Assembly (NCBI GenBank): GCA_947174805.1
Contig: CAMWKH010000031.1
Span: 1 to 33,837 of the forward strand
DNA from: an uncultured Roseburia sp.
GTDB lineage: Bacteria; Bacillota; Clostridia; Lachnospirales; Lachnospiraceae
Direction of reading: 5' to 3'
Length of the DNA stretch: 33,837 bases
Shown: piece after piece, positions 15,480 to 23,219 of the stretch
Layout of the letters: each line of letters starts with the position of its first letter
Position numbering within the stretch: position 1 is the first letter of the stretch
Position numbers and translations under genes: made by a program
The notes under the pieces: model-generated
The model's database searches: none
What the model saw: only the letters and a program-made list of their open reading frames with translations
Told to the model about the DNA's origin: nothing

Positions 15480-16125
15480 CCACCTCACACCCTCCTCTGC
15501 CGGAATTTTCAATAAAGGTTGTGTCTACATCCTGCTCATATTTCCGCAGCTGCACCTGGATAGGCGTTGGGTCCGGGGTAAGTTTTTTCTTTCCCACATG
15601 ATTAAAAAACACCAAAATTCCCACAGTAACCCCAATGCAGTAGCTTATCTCAAGCTCTGTCATGCCGTTAGACTCAACCCCCGCAATCTGAAAATAAAAC
15701 TTTTCAAAGAGTTCCGTAATCGCTATATCGTTATTAAAAGACATAATGGTAAAGGCCGCACCAAAAAATATCAATATACTTAAAAGGACTGTCTTGGCAC
15801 ATTCCATCACCTTGGAATTTTCCCCCTGCTTGTATTCCAGCACAAAATCTGCCTCACCTTCATTGCTGATTTCCGCATTGGGGTAATCTTTGTGAATCAG
15901 CTCCACAACTTTTAAAATAGAAAAAACTTTCCGCTGGACTTTCGGCAGTTTTTTTCCATTCACCGCTTTTTCCGGAAACTGAAAAAACTTTATCTGCCGT
16001 ACCTGCCGCACCATGGCTTCATTGGAGCTTGTGACGGAAGCCACGTCCCCTATGGTAACGCTACTGTCCTTTACCATCACATTCTGGTCAATTTTAAGAT
16101 AAATTGTCTCGTCATTTGCACTCAT
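15469..16125 (-). CDS. spoVAA: Stage V sporulation protein AA
   Basis: 218-residue SpoVAA-type protein. The N-terminal soluble half (about 1-100) begins ETIYLKIDQNVMVKDSSVTIGDVASV, the family's beta-rich domain, and two membrane segments follow (about 107-127 and 157-177), with a polar C-terminal tail. It acts with the other SpoVA proteins in the forespore inner membrane. Its ATG overlaps the stop of the small gene upstream (ATGA), and GGAAGGG lies eight bases before it. The order AA-AB-AC is the Bacillus order. Confidence 0.9.
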   Translation of the reverse strand: MSANDETIYLKIDQNVMVKDSSVTIGDVASVTSSNEAMVRQVRQIKFFQFPEKAVNGKKLPKVQRKVFSILKVVELIHKDYPNAEISNEGEADFVLEYKQGENSKVMECAKTVLLSILIFFGAAFTIMSFNNDIAITELFEKFYFQIAGVESNGMTELEISYCIGVTVGILVFFNHVGKKKLTPDPTPIQVQLRKYEQDVDTTFIENSGRGGCEVDVD

Positions 16126-16277
16126 ACGTTAATCCCTTCCTCACAGGTATTCCACACAAACACTCCGTCTTTCGGGTTAAGGTCTTTCTTTTCCACCGCC
16201 TGATAATAGAGTACTGTGGAAAGGATTGCAGCCAGTATTATCATCACAATACAAATTCTGTAGGTTTTCCGATTCAC
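16122..16277 (-). CDS. 51-residue single-pass membrane protein heading the spoVA operon
   Basis: Small gene with a GTG start at 16277 preceded by AAAGG. It codes for a basic N terminus (NRKTYR), one membrane segment (ICIVMIILAAILSTVLYY, about 8-25) and a polar C terminus containing KKDLNPKDGVFVWNTC. The stop TGA shares bases with the spoVAA ATG (ATGA), the same coupling seen between real operon genes, which argues strongly that it is translated. I do not recognise the family. An alternative GTG two codons further up would sit too near the ribosome-binding site. The promoter is unresolved: a TTGAAA/TATAAA pair at 18 bp is present upstream, and no convincing forespore (sigma-F/G) site was seen. 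Confidence 0.65.
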   Translation of the reverse strand: MNRKTYRICIVMIILAAILSTVLYYQAVEKKDLNPKDGVFVWNTCEEGINV

Positions 16278-16375
16278 ATTTCTCACATCCTTTTCTTTTT
16301 TTCTAGTATCTCTTTTTTTATATCATTTATACGAAATTCTTTTCAAATTACAGTAGAAAAAAAATAGAAATTTGC

Positions 16376-16390
16376 GTATAATGTTATACT
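16376..16390 (+). promoter_or_regulatory. Promoter region of the ThrE-type exporter with a small palindrome
   Basis: GTATAA (16376-16381) and TTATAC (16384-16389) form an inverted repeat around TG, and contain two possible -10 elements (TATAAT at 16377, TATACT at 16385). No good -35 is present at 17 bp. The gene's ATG is at 16422. Confidence 0.4.
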
Positions 16391-16421
16391 ATCTACAGAG
16401 GACAATTTTAAGGAGATTTTT

Positions 16422-17201
16422 ATGTCATACAATAAAGAAATCTTAACTCTTGCCGTGGAAATCGGAGATGAACTTTTAAGAAACGGCGGGGAAATCTACC
16501 GGGTGGAGGACACGATTTTCCATATACTTAAGGCATTTGAAATAGAAAATTATGATGTGTACGTGCTCTCCAACGGTATTTTTGCCAGCGCAAACGAGGA
16601 CAGCGACGAGAGCTGCAGTATTATACGCCATGTCCCCTTAGGGGATGTGCACCTGGGGAGGATTGCCGCAATCAACCAGCTATCCAGAGAAATTTCAGAA
16701 AAAAAGTGCGATTTGAAAACCGCCTGGGACAGGCTGGAACAATGCAGACACATCCCCATACCAGACCCAAAGACCCTGATTTTTTTTGGAGGATTGGGCT
16801 GTTCCTGCTATACTTATATTTTTGGGGGAAATTTTCTGGATGCCATTTTCGCCTTTCTCTTTGGCATGATACTGGAAATCTATTTGATTTATACAAGAAG
16901 AAAGAAAACTTCCAAATTTATCTCAAATATTGTGGGAAGCGCCTTTGTAACTTTTGCCAGCCTGCTGGTGCTGCACATAGGCCTTCCTGTGCTCCAGGAT
17001 AAAATTGTCATCGGAGATATTATGCCCCTGGTGCCCGGCGTCGCCTTAACCACGTCCATCCGGGACCTTTTTAACGGAGATTATCTCTCCGGGGCTATCC
17101 ATCTTTTGGATGCGCTTTTAACCGCCATGTGCATTGCCGTGGGGGTTGGCTCAATGATTATATTGTACCGTTATATTCCGGGAGGTGTACCCCTGTTATG
17201 A
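16422..17201 (+). CDS. Threonine/serine exporter family, large subunit (ThrE N-terminal domain, YjjP-like)
   Basis: 259-residue membrane protein of the ThrE/DUF1212 family. The cytoplasmic N-terminal third contains the family signatures LAVEIGDELLRNGGEIYRVEDTI and VYVLSNGIFASA. About five membrane segments follow from residue 115, with the typical DIMPLVPGVALTTSIRDLFNGDYLSG loop. In split systems this protein and the small partner together make the exporter (YjjP-YjjB in E. coli is a succinate exporter, ThrE in Corynebacterium exports threonine/serine). The substrate here is not predictable. Good site AAGGAG before the ATG. Its stop overlaps the next gene's ATG. Confidence 0.9.
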   Translation: MSYNKEILTLAVEIGDELLRNGGEIYRVEDTIFHILKAFEIENYDVYVLSNGIFASANEDSDESCSIIRHVPLGDVHLGRIAAINQLSREISEKKCDLKTAWDRLEQCRHIPIPDPKTLIFFGGLGCSCYTYIFGGNFLDAIFAFLFGMILEIYLIYTRRKKTSKFISNIVGSAFVTFASLLVLHIGLPVLQDKIVIGDIMPLVPGVALTTSIRDLFNGDYLSGAIHLLDALLTAMCIAVGVGSMIILYRYIPGGVPLL

Positions 17202-17638
17202 TTTTTCAGATAATTGCCGCCACCGTTGCCGTGGCTTCCTTTTCCATTTTATTTTCCGTACCCAAAGACCAGTGTATCCTTGCAGCCTTAAACGGCGGCA
17301 TCGCCTGGTTTTCCTATCTTTCCCTGTCCGAATTGGGAGCAGGCCCCGCCGTATCTTCCTTAGGCGCCACCCTGCTTCTCACCCTTTTGGCCAGGCTTTT
17401 TGCCCTGCACAGGAAACATCCGGTGACCATTTACCTTATGGCAGGGATTTTCCCTCTAGTCCCCGGCTCCGGCATTTATTATACTTCCTACTATTTTATT
17501 ATGAGCGACATGGAATCCTTTGTGGCAAAGGGAACAGAAACTTTTAAAGTGGCGGGAGCCATTGCCCTTGGCATTATTTTTGGATTTGCCCTGCCTCAGA
17601 AATTTTTATTGTTCGCCCGGGGGAAAAATTCACGCTAA
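17198..17638 (+). CDS. Threonine/serine exporter family, small subunit (ThrE C-terminal domain, YjjB-like)
   Basis: 146-residue protein with four membrane segments. Motifs ILFSVPKDQCILAALNGGIAWF, TIYLMAGIFPLVPGSGIYYTSYYFI and an ending GFALPQKF match the ThrE_2/DUF3815 half. The start ATG at 17198 overlaps the upstream stop (ATGA), with GGGAGGTG about ten bases before it. Its stop codon shares two bases with the stop of the convergent ATPase gene, leaving no room for a terminator between them. Confidence 0.9.
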   Translation: MIFQIIAATVAVASFSILFSVPKDQCILAALNGGIAWFSYLSLSELGAGPAVSSLGATLLLTLLARLFALHRKHPVTIYLMAGIFPLVPGSGIYYTSYYFIMSDMESFVAKGTETFKVAGAIALGIIFGFALPQKFLLFARGKNSR

Positions 17639-19023
17639 AACATCTCTTGAAATGTGACCAGGGTGACATTCCCCTGGTCCTTGGCAGCTTTTACACATGC
17701 ATCCGAAAATCCCGTTTTGGAAAAGAGATACAGATATTTTTGCTGATAGAAAAGAAGGCTGCTACGCAAAACCAGCCTGTCAAGAACTTCTTTTTCCACT
17801 TCCTTATTTCGCCACTTACACTCACAGATAAGGGCATTTTTTCCGTCGGATGCAACGATATCTATTTCCTCCTGCTCTCTTGTGGAAGGGTTTGCCCCCC
17901 ACCAACGGCCTAAACCGGTAAAAACAAACGGCAGCTTCCCCTGCCTGTTCATCTGCCACAGATACTGCCCGCAGACATCTTCAAACACCATGCCCATATA
18001 CAAGGGAAACTTTTTTTCTATTATATCGTAAACAGTTTCCGCCATATCATTCTGAAGGGCAGATATATTTCCCGGCACAAACCGATACCAGAACCGGAAA
18101 AGATTATCACTGATTACATATAGGCTTTTTCTCCCTTCCTTTTCCCCATAAGGTGTTTCCCTTTGTATAAGACCCAATGCCATCAGCTTTTTTAAAACTG
18201 CAAAACAGGCACTTGTCTCCTCCCCTGACTTGGATGCAATTTCCGATAGTTTTGTACTGCCGCAGGCAATGGCAGAAATCACCGTATTATAAAGCGCCGC
18301 TTCCCTGACCTCCTGTTTCAATAGGTTTTGCGGCTCCTCAAAAAGATAGGAGTTGGTGTTTAACACATTCTGAATCACATTTTCCCTGACTGTCATTTTC
18401 CTGTCAAACTGTAAAAAGTACTGGGGCGTTCCCCCGCAGACACCATAAAGGTTCATGGCGTCAATTTTGTCATAATCTTTAAAATATTCCAGCGTCTCCC
18501 CGAAGGTAAATGGCTGGATTTTAAACTGTGCAGTCCTCCTGCCATAAAGAGGGCTTTCATAACCCAGTACCTGTTCTTCCATAAAGGACATGGACGAGCC
18601 GCATAGGATGAAAAAAAGCCTGGAATCCTGCTGGTACTTGTCAATCAAAGCCTGCAAAACAGAAGAAAGCGCAAGGTCGCACTTTGCTGCATAGGGATAT
18701 TCATCTATCACGAAAACCAGTCTTCTCCCCATTGAGAGCTGGAAAATGTATTCTATTGCCTGGGCAAAACTCCCATAAACCGGAAAATTTTCCGTTTCAC
18801 CTGGATTTTGAAAAGAATAAATGCTTTTACTTAAATTTTCTAAATTCTGTTTCCTGCTGCTTTCGATTGCCGTAAAAGCAATATGGGGTTTGTCCTTTAT
18901 AAACTCATGAATCAAGGCCGTTTTTCCGATTCTCCTCCTGCCATAAATAACAGGCATTTGATATTTGTCTGTATTGTACAATTTCTCAAGACTTAACAAT
19001 TCTTTTTTTCTTCCTATAAACAT
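17635..19023 (-). CDS. AAA ATPase with a C-terminal winged helix and PD-(D/E)XK-like region (DUF234 type)
   Basis: 462-residue protein of the archaeal-type ATPase group found sporadically in anaerobic bacteria. Walker A is GRRRIGKT (28-35) and Walker B is LVFVIDEYPYA (about 97-107). A winged helix follows around 235-300 (TKLSEIASKSGEETSACFAVLKKL). The C-terminal DUF234-like region has EIDIVASDGKNALICECKW, the spacing of a PD-(D/E)XK nuclease core (D, then E-C-K). Function of the family is unknown; the ATPase plus nuclease plus HTH layout suggests DNA-related or selfish/defence activity, but that is inference. Ribosome-binding site GAAGGTG. A tandem repeat lies just upstream of its start. Confidence 0.88.
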   Translation of the reverse strand: MFIGRKKELLSLEKLYNTDKYQMPVIYGRRRIGKTALIHEFIKDKPHIAFTAIESSRKQNLENLSKSIYSFQNPGETENFPVYGSFAQAIEYIFQLSMGRRLVFVIDEYPYAAKCDLALSSVLQALIDKYQQDSRLFFILCGSSMSFMEEQVLGYESPLYGRRTAQFKIQPFTFGETLEYFKDYDKIDAMNLYGVCGGTPQYFLQFDRKMTVRENVIQNVLNTNSYLFEEPQNLLKQEVREAALYNTVISAIACGSTKLSEIASKSGEETSACFAVLKKLMALGLIQRETPYGEKEGRKSLYVISDNLFRFWYRFVPGNISALQNDMAETVYDIIEKKFPLYMGMVFEDVCGQYLWQMNRQGKLPFVFTGLGRWWGANPSTREQEEIDIVASDGKNALICECKWRNKEVEKEVLDRLVLRSSLLFYQQKYLYLFSKTGFSDACVKAAKDQGNVTLVTFQEMF

Positions 19024-19058
19024 CCTGTCACCTTCTTTGCTTTATAATTATAATCAGT

Positions 19059-19133
19059 TAAATACAATTTACTACTTTATAATTTGCTAATTTATAATTT
19101 ACTAATTTATAATTTACTAATTTACAATTTAGT
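19059..19133. repeat. Tandem 15-bp repeat, five units, upstream of the DUF234 ATPase
   Basis: Units at 19059, 19074, 19089, 19104 and 19119. The third and fourth are identical (AATTTATAATTTACT); the others differ at two to four positions. The unit spacing of 15 bp is about one and a half helical turns. The array ends about 36 bases before the ATPase ATG, overlapping where its promoter must be. Confidence 0.85.
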
Positions 19134-19180
19134 AAATTTTATCACAAAAAAATCTGCCTGCCAAGTAAATCCTCCAAAAA

Positions 19181-19205
19181 AAATGAGCCGAACCTCGGCC
19201 CATTT
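19181..19205 (-). terminator. Terminator of the kduI-kduD operon
   Basis: AAATG-A-GCCGA (19181-19191) pairs with TCGGC-C-CATTT (19195-19205) around loop ACC. On the minus strand it is followed by eight T. It lies just past the kduD stop. Confidence 0.85.
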
Positions 19206-19238
19206 TTTATACAAACATAACTTTTCTATTTTAAATCA

Positions 19239-20039
19239 TTACGGCTGTTTTCCGATATAAGCAAGAATTCCGCCGTCCACATACAGGATATGTCCGTTCA
19301 CTGCATTGGAGGCGTCCGATGCAAGGAATACTGCCGGCCCCTGTAACTCCTCTGCATTTAACCATCTTCCCGCAGGGGTTCTGGAACAGATAAAGGCATC
19401 AAAGGGATGTCTGCTCCCGTCCTCCTGTTTTTCCCTTAAAGGAGCAGTCTGGGGCGTAGCGATATAGCCGGGCCCAATTCCGTTGCACTGAATATTGTAC
19501 TGACCATATTCCGCACAGATATTTCTGGTAAGCATCTTTAAACCGCCCTTTGCCGCCGCATAGGCGGAAACTGTCTCACGTCCTAATTCGCTCATCATAG
19601 AGCAGATATTTATAATCTTTCCGTGGCCCTTTTTCATCATCCCCGGAATCACTGCTTTTGACACAATAAAAGGAGCATTTAAGTCCACGTCAATCACCTG
19701 GCGGAAATCCTCTGCCTTCATCTCCGTCATAGGGATACGTTTGATAATTCCGGCATTGTTTACCAGAATATCCACTACCCCTACCTCATGATTGATTTTC
19801 TCCACCGTCGCCTGCACCTGCTCTTCATCTGTCACATCGCACACATATCCGTGGGCTTTGATTCCCTTTTCTTCGTATGCCGTAAGGCCCTTATCCACTA
19901 ACTCCTGATTAATATCATTAAATACAATCACAGCCCCTGCCTCCGCATAGGCGGATGCGATTGCAAAACCGATTCCGTAAGACGCCCCCGTTACCCAGGC
20001 TATTTTCCCCTGCAAGGAATAATTGTCAATAAATGCCAT
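19239..20039 (-). CDS. kduD: SDR oxidoreductase, 2-dehydro-3-deoxy-D-gluconate 5-dehydrogenase (KduD) / gluconate 5-dehydrogenase type
   Basis: 266-residue classical short-chain dehydrogenase. The cofactor motif is TGASYGIG (18-25), NNAG follows near 94, and the catalytic Ser (ICSMMSE) and YAAAKGG Tyr/Lys are present. The sequence style (ELGRETVSAYAAAKGG, GPGYIATPQTAPLRE, NGHILYVDGGILAYIGKQP) is that of Clostridia proteins annotated as gluconate 5-dehydrogenase or KduD. Being directly downstream of kduI (24-bp gap) argues for the KduD reaction: 2,5-diketo-3-deoxygluconate to 2-keto-3-deoxygluconate with NADH, in hexuronate and pectin breakdown. The site AGGAGGTAAAGGGA precedes the ATG. Confidence 0.88.
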   Translation of the reverse strand: MAFIDNYSLQGKIAWVTGASYGIGFAIASAYAEAGAVIVFNDINQELVDKGLTAYEEKGIKAHGYVCDVTDEEQVQATVEKINHEVGVVDILVNNAGIIKRIPMTEMKAEDFRQVIDVDLNAPFIVSKAVIPGMMKKGHGKIINICSMMSELGRETVSAYAAAKGGLKMLTRNICAEYGQYNIQCNGIGPGYIATPQTAPLREKQEDGSRHPFDAFICSRTPAGRWLNAEELQGPAVFLASDASNAVNGHILYVDGGILAYIGKQP

Positions 20040-20063
20040 TCCCTTTACCTCCTAATATAATTT

Positions 20064-20924
20064 CTATCTAATATCCCCCATAGCAACGCCGTCCATATCA
20101 TCAAATGCCTGATTCTCCCCGCACATGCCCCAGATAAAGGTATATGCCTGGGTGCCGCTTCCCGCATGGATAGACCAGCTTGGAGAAATCACTGCCTCCT
20201 CGTTGCGCATGACAATATGCCTTGTCTCTGCAGGCTCTCCCATATAATGCATCACCACGGCATCTCTTGGCATTTCAAAATACAGATAAACTTCCATTCT
20301 TCTGTCATGGGTGTGGCAGGGCATGGTGTTCCATACACTTCCCGGTTTCAAAGCCGTCATTCCCATCACAAGCTGGCAGCTCTCTACCTGTCCCGGCAGG
20401 ATATATTTGTTTATCACTCTGTGGTTAGACTCCTCTAAACATCCCAGCTCCACTTTGTTCTCATCTTTGATAATCACTACATCCTCCGCCGGTGTACCTT
20501 CCATTTTTATTAAAACAGTGGGGTAAGATGTGTGGGCGGGAACGCTGTTGAGATAAAACTTGGCAGGATTATTCTTATCTGCACTCTTAAATACGATATC
20601 CTTTGCCCCCATACCTATGTACATGCCGTCCTTAAAGTCAAGTTCATACTCTTTTCCGTCCACGGAGATCATCCCTTTCGCCCCGATGTTGATTACCCCC
20701 ATCTCTCTTCTCTGTAAAAAATACTCTGCCCGAATTTCCTCCCCGGCAGTTAAAGCAAGGGGCTCCACCGGCACCGCTGCCCCGGTGATAATACGGTCGA
20801 TATGACTGTACACTAACTTGATTTCCCCTGGTACAAAGAGGTTTTGAATTAAAAACTCTTCCCGAAGCCGCTCTGTAGTGTAATGCTTTACATCCCTTGG
20901 GGAAGATGCTGTTCTAAGTTCCAT
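20064..20924 (-). CDS. kduI: 5-dehydro-4-deoxy-D-glucuronate isomerase
   Basis: 286-residue cupin isomerase converting 5-keto-4-deoxyuronate (4-deoxy-L-threo-5-hexosulose uronate) to 2,5-diketo-3-deoxygluconate, the step before KduD. The metal-binding residues line up with the E. coli enzyme: H204 and H206 in CHTHDRRMEVY, E211, and H253 in WSIHAGSG. Length and ends match the family (ending FDDMDGVAMGDIR). AAAAGGAGATGAATTGCC gives the ribosome-binding site. First gene of the kduI-kduD pair; the rest of the uronate pathway and a lyase are not in this window. Confidence 0.96.
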   Translation of the reverse strand: MELRTASSPRDVKHYTTERLREEFLIQNLFVPGEIKLVYSHIDRIITGAAVPVEPLALTAGEEIRAEYFLQRREMGVINIGAKGMISVDGKEYELDFKDGMYIGMGAKDIVFKSADKNNPAKFYLNSVPAHTSYPTVLIKMEGTPAEDVVIIKDENKVELGCLEESNHRVINKYILPGQVESCQLVMGMTALKPGSVWNTMPCHTHDRRMEVYLYFEMPRDAVVMHYMGEPAETRHIVMRNEEAVISPSWSIHAGSGTQAYTFIWGMCGENQAFDDMDGVAMGDIR

Positions 20925-20956
20925 GGCAATTCATCTCCTTTTCTTATTCTGAAACA

Positions 20957-20962
20957 AGTATA
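20957..20962 (-). promoter_or_regulatory. Extended -10 element for kduI-kduD
   Basis: TGCTATACT on the minus strand, 33 bases before the kduI ATG. No good -35 at 17 bp, so it is a weak or activator-dependent candidate. Confidence 0.4.
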
Positions 20963-21062
20963 GCATACTGTATTTTCAATTTCTTGTAATTACTTTACTC
21001 AAATAAGGAATAATATGAACAAATACAGCACCAAACTCCATCAGGCTCTCAGAATAATTTTT

Positions 21063-22250
21063 TTACGGGGCATCCGGGGATTCCCAAGCCTTATCGCTAT
21101 CCTCTCCAAACTCCCCAAACAGAACGTTTTTAATCCTCTTTGCCACAGGAAGCCATCCGGAATCTGTGCGCTGGGTCATAAAAATAATGCTCATCTGCTC
21201 TCTTGGGCTGTTGCAGAAAAACGTACCCATCCAGCCGTCCCACCCGTACTCTCCCACGGTGCCCAAAACTGAGGCCATCCCCGGATTTTCCATAATCCGC
21301 ATGAGATTGCCGTAATTGTACCCCGGATAATCCACGCCCCAGCCCAGGTTCTTTTTCTGAGTCTCATTTAATTTGGGAGAAGTCATAAAGGAAACTGTCC
21401 GCTCTTTTAAAATCCGTCTGCCTTTATAGACGCCCTTTCCAAGAAGCATATCTGTATAATGGCTGTAATCATCTATAGTAGAACAAAGCCCTGCCCCGCC
21501 GGATTCAAAGGCAGGCTTTTTGTCCATAGTATGCATCACTCCCAGATAGTTTCCCGTATAAAATTCAAAACCGATATCCGTCCTCTTATAACTCCTTGTC
21601 AGGCGTTTTAATTTTTCCGGCTCCACAAAAAATCCTGTATCCTCCATCTCCAGGGGATCAAAGAATTCCTTCTGTAAAAATTCCCCAAAGGGCATTCCTG
21701 AGACAATTTCCACAATAGCTCCAAGGACATCTGCGGAAGTGCCGTAATTCCAGGACTCCCCGGGAGCAAAATTTAACACTCCAAGGCCAAACAGGTTTGC
21801 CGCCTCCACTGTTGTGAGGGGATGGTCCGTATACAGCCGCTTGTCAATTTCATCAAAGACTTTCTTTGCATCTTTTCCTGCCCTTCCCGGAAAATCTCCG
21901 TACACCAGGCCGGAAGTCATATTCATCAAATCCCGGATAGTCACTTCACGGGGGGTTTTCTGAATTTTTTCATCCGTTAAGGCCCAGGGCATAATAAATC
22001 CCTGAAGGTATTTTGATATCTCATCCGAATACAAAAGTTTTCCCTGCTCCATTAACTTCATCACCGCCCCTGAGGTGATGGGCTTTGTGAGGGAATAGAG
22101 CCTGAAAATGGCATCCCGCTCCACCCCCTGTCCCAGATAAAAAAGCTCTTTTCCCTCTTTCCGCACTAAAAGGCTTCCAAATGGAATCTCACCCCAGGTA
22201 ACGGCGTCATTTATAAGGCCTTCCAGTTCCTTTTCTATCTCCTGATTCAT
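21063..22250 (-). CDS. Serine hydrolase, class C beta-lactamase/esterase fold
   Basis: 395-residue protein of the beta-lactamase superfamily (EstB/DD-peptidase-like). The S-x-x-K nucleophile motif is S53-L-T-K56 in FRLYSLTKPITSGAVMKLMEQGKL, and the Tyr motif is in NYGTSADVLGAIVE near 167. A KTG-like third motif is not clear; the region GEYGWDGWMGTFF replaces it, as in related esterases (H/W-x-G). No signal peptide is visible, so it is probably cytoplasmic, acting on small esters or peptides rather than being a resistance enzyme. AAAGGAG before the ATG. Divergent from the AraC-type gene at 22342. Confidence 0.88.
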   Translation of the reverse strand: MNQEIEKELEGLINDAVTWGEIPFGSLLVRKEGKELFYLGQGVERDAIFRLYSLTKPITSGAVMKLMEQGKLLYSDEISKYLQGFIMPWALTDEKIQKTPREVTIRDLMNMTSGLVYGDFPGRAGKDAKKVFDEIDKRLYTDHPLTTVEAANLFGLGVLNFAPGESWNYGTSADVLGAIVEIVSGMPFGEFLQKEFFDPLEMEDTGFFVEPEKLKRLTRSYKRTDIGFEFYTGNYLGVMHTMDKKPAFESGGAGLCSTIDDYSHYTDMLLGKGVYKGRRILKERTVSFMTSPKLNETQKKNLGWGVDYPGYNYGNLMRIMENPGMASVLGTVGEYGWDGWMGTFFCNSPREQMSIIFMTQRTDSGWLPVAKRIKNVLFGEFGEDSDKAWESPDAP

Positions 22251-22282
22251 ATTTTTTCTCCTTTTTCTCTTTTTCTTTTACC

Positions 22283-22311
22283 TTGCAAATCTTGAACTTT
22301 TCCGCTATACT
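22283..22311 (+). promoter_or_regulatory. Promoter of the AraC-type regulator gene
   Basis: TTGCAA (22283-22288), 17-bp spacer, TATACT (22306-22311), with the ATG at 22342. It lies in the 91-bp divergent region shared with the serine hydrolase. Confidence 0.65.
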
Positions 22312-22341
22312 CTTATCAAAACACCCAAGGAGGACTGCGCC

Positions 22342-23202
22342 ATGATAGAACTAAATTCCTGCAAAACTGCAATGGAAGCAGCCGCCAGAGAGCGGTATTT
22401 TGCTGTCGCCCATCTCTATAAGGATGAAAAAGCCATGGATATGCATATCCATGACTGCTATGAAGTGTATTACTCCATATCCGGCGGCAAGCAGTTTCTG
22501 ATTGACAACAAACTCTACTCCATCGAACCTGGAAATATTTTTGTGATAAACCAGTACGAGAGCCATTATCTGACCCAGATTGACCAGGCGGTGCATGAGC
22601 GCATTATCCTCAGCATACATCCCGACTTTATCAAAAACATGTCCACAGAACAGACTGACCTGGAATACTGTTTCACAAAGCGCCCTGCCGGTTTTTCCCA
22701 CAAACTACAGCTGACAAAAGAGCAGCAGAAACGTTTTTTATTCTATATAAATAAAATAACATCCTCCAATGACTATGGCAGCGACCTAATCGAACGCTGC
22801 GTGTTCTGCGAGCTGTTTATTATGATAAACAGCATCTGCCGTTTCAGGGAGGAAAAACCATGGGAGGAATCCAGCGTCACATACAATGCCCAGGTGGATG
22901 AAATATTGTCCTATATCAACAATAATATCCATGAGACCATTTCCATTGCAGACCTCGCCTCCCGTTTTTTTATCAGTGAATCCTACATATGCAGGATTTT
23001 TAAAGCCACCACAGGAACCACGATCAACAAATATATCACAGCAAGACGTATTTCCATAGCCAAATCCCTTTTGGCTGAGGGAATCGGGGTAACGGAGGTG
23101 TGCGAACAGTGCGGTTTTAACGATTACAGCAATTTTTTAAAATCATTCTCAAAGTCCGTGGGCATCTCACCCAAAAAATATGCTCAGATCTGCCATCAGT
23201 AG
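22342..23202 (+). CDS. AraC-family transcriptional regulator with an N-terminal cupin domain
   Basis: 286-residue regulator. The N-terminal sensory half is a cupin (DMHIHDCYEVYYSISGGKQFLIDNKLYSIEPGNIFVI, about 34-70), as in regulators of sugar genes. The C-terminal DNA-binding half (about 188-286) has the first helix-turn-helix around SIADLASRFFISESYICRIF and the second around GVTEVCEQCGFNDYSNFLKSFSKSVGISPKKY. Strong site AAGGAGG. Because it is divergent from the serine hydrolase, that gene is a possible target; the kduI-kduD genes two loci away are another. The effector is unknown. Confidence 0.93.
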   Translation: MIELNSCKTAMEAAARERYFAVAHLYKDEKAMDMHIHDCYEVYYSISGGKQFLIDNKLYSIEPGNIFVINQYESHYLTQIDQAVHERIILSIHPDFIKNMSTEQTDLEYCFTKRPAGFSHKLQLTKEQQKRFLFYINKITSSNDYGSDLIERCVFCELFIMINSICRFREEKPWEESSVTYNAQVDEILSYINNNIHETISIADLASRFFISESYICRIFKATTGTTINKYITARRISIAKSLLAEGIGVTEVCEQCGFNDYSNFLKSFSKSVGISPKKYAQICHQ

Positions 23203-23219
23203 GCTGGCCCCGTCAGCCT
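23201..23219 (+). terminator. Short terminator overlapping the araC-type stop codon
   Basis: AGGCTG (23201-23206) pairs with CAGCCT (23214-23219), loop of seven, followed by CTTTCTTT. It overlaps the stop codons of both convergent genes (23202 and 23213). Confidence 0.5.

Noticed and set aside
16278..16400. Forespore (sigma-F/G) promoter for the spoVA operon
   Set aside because: A GTATA and a GATACTA element exist on the minus strand but the spacing is 17, longer than the usual 14 to 15, and the -10 lacks the leading C.
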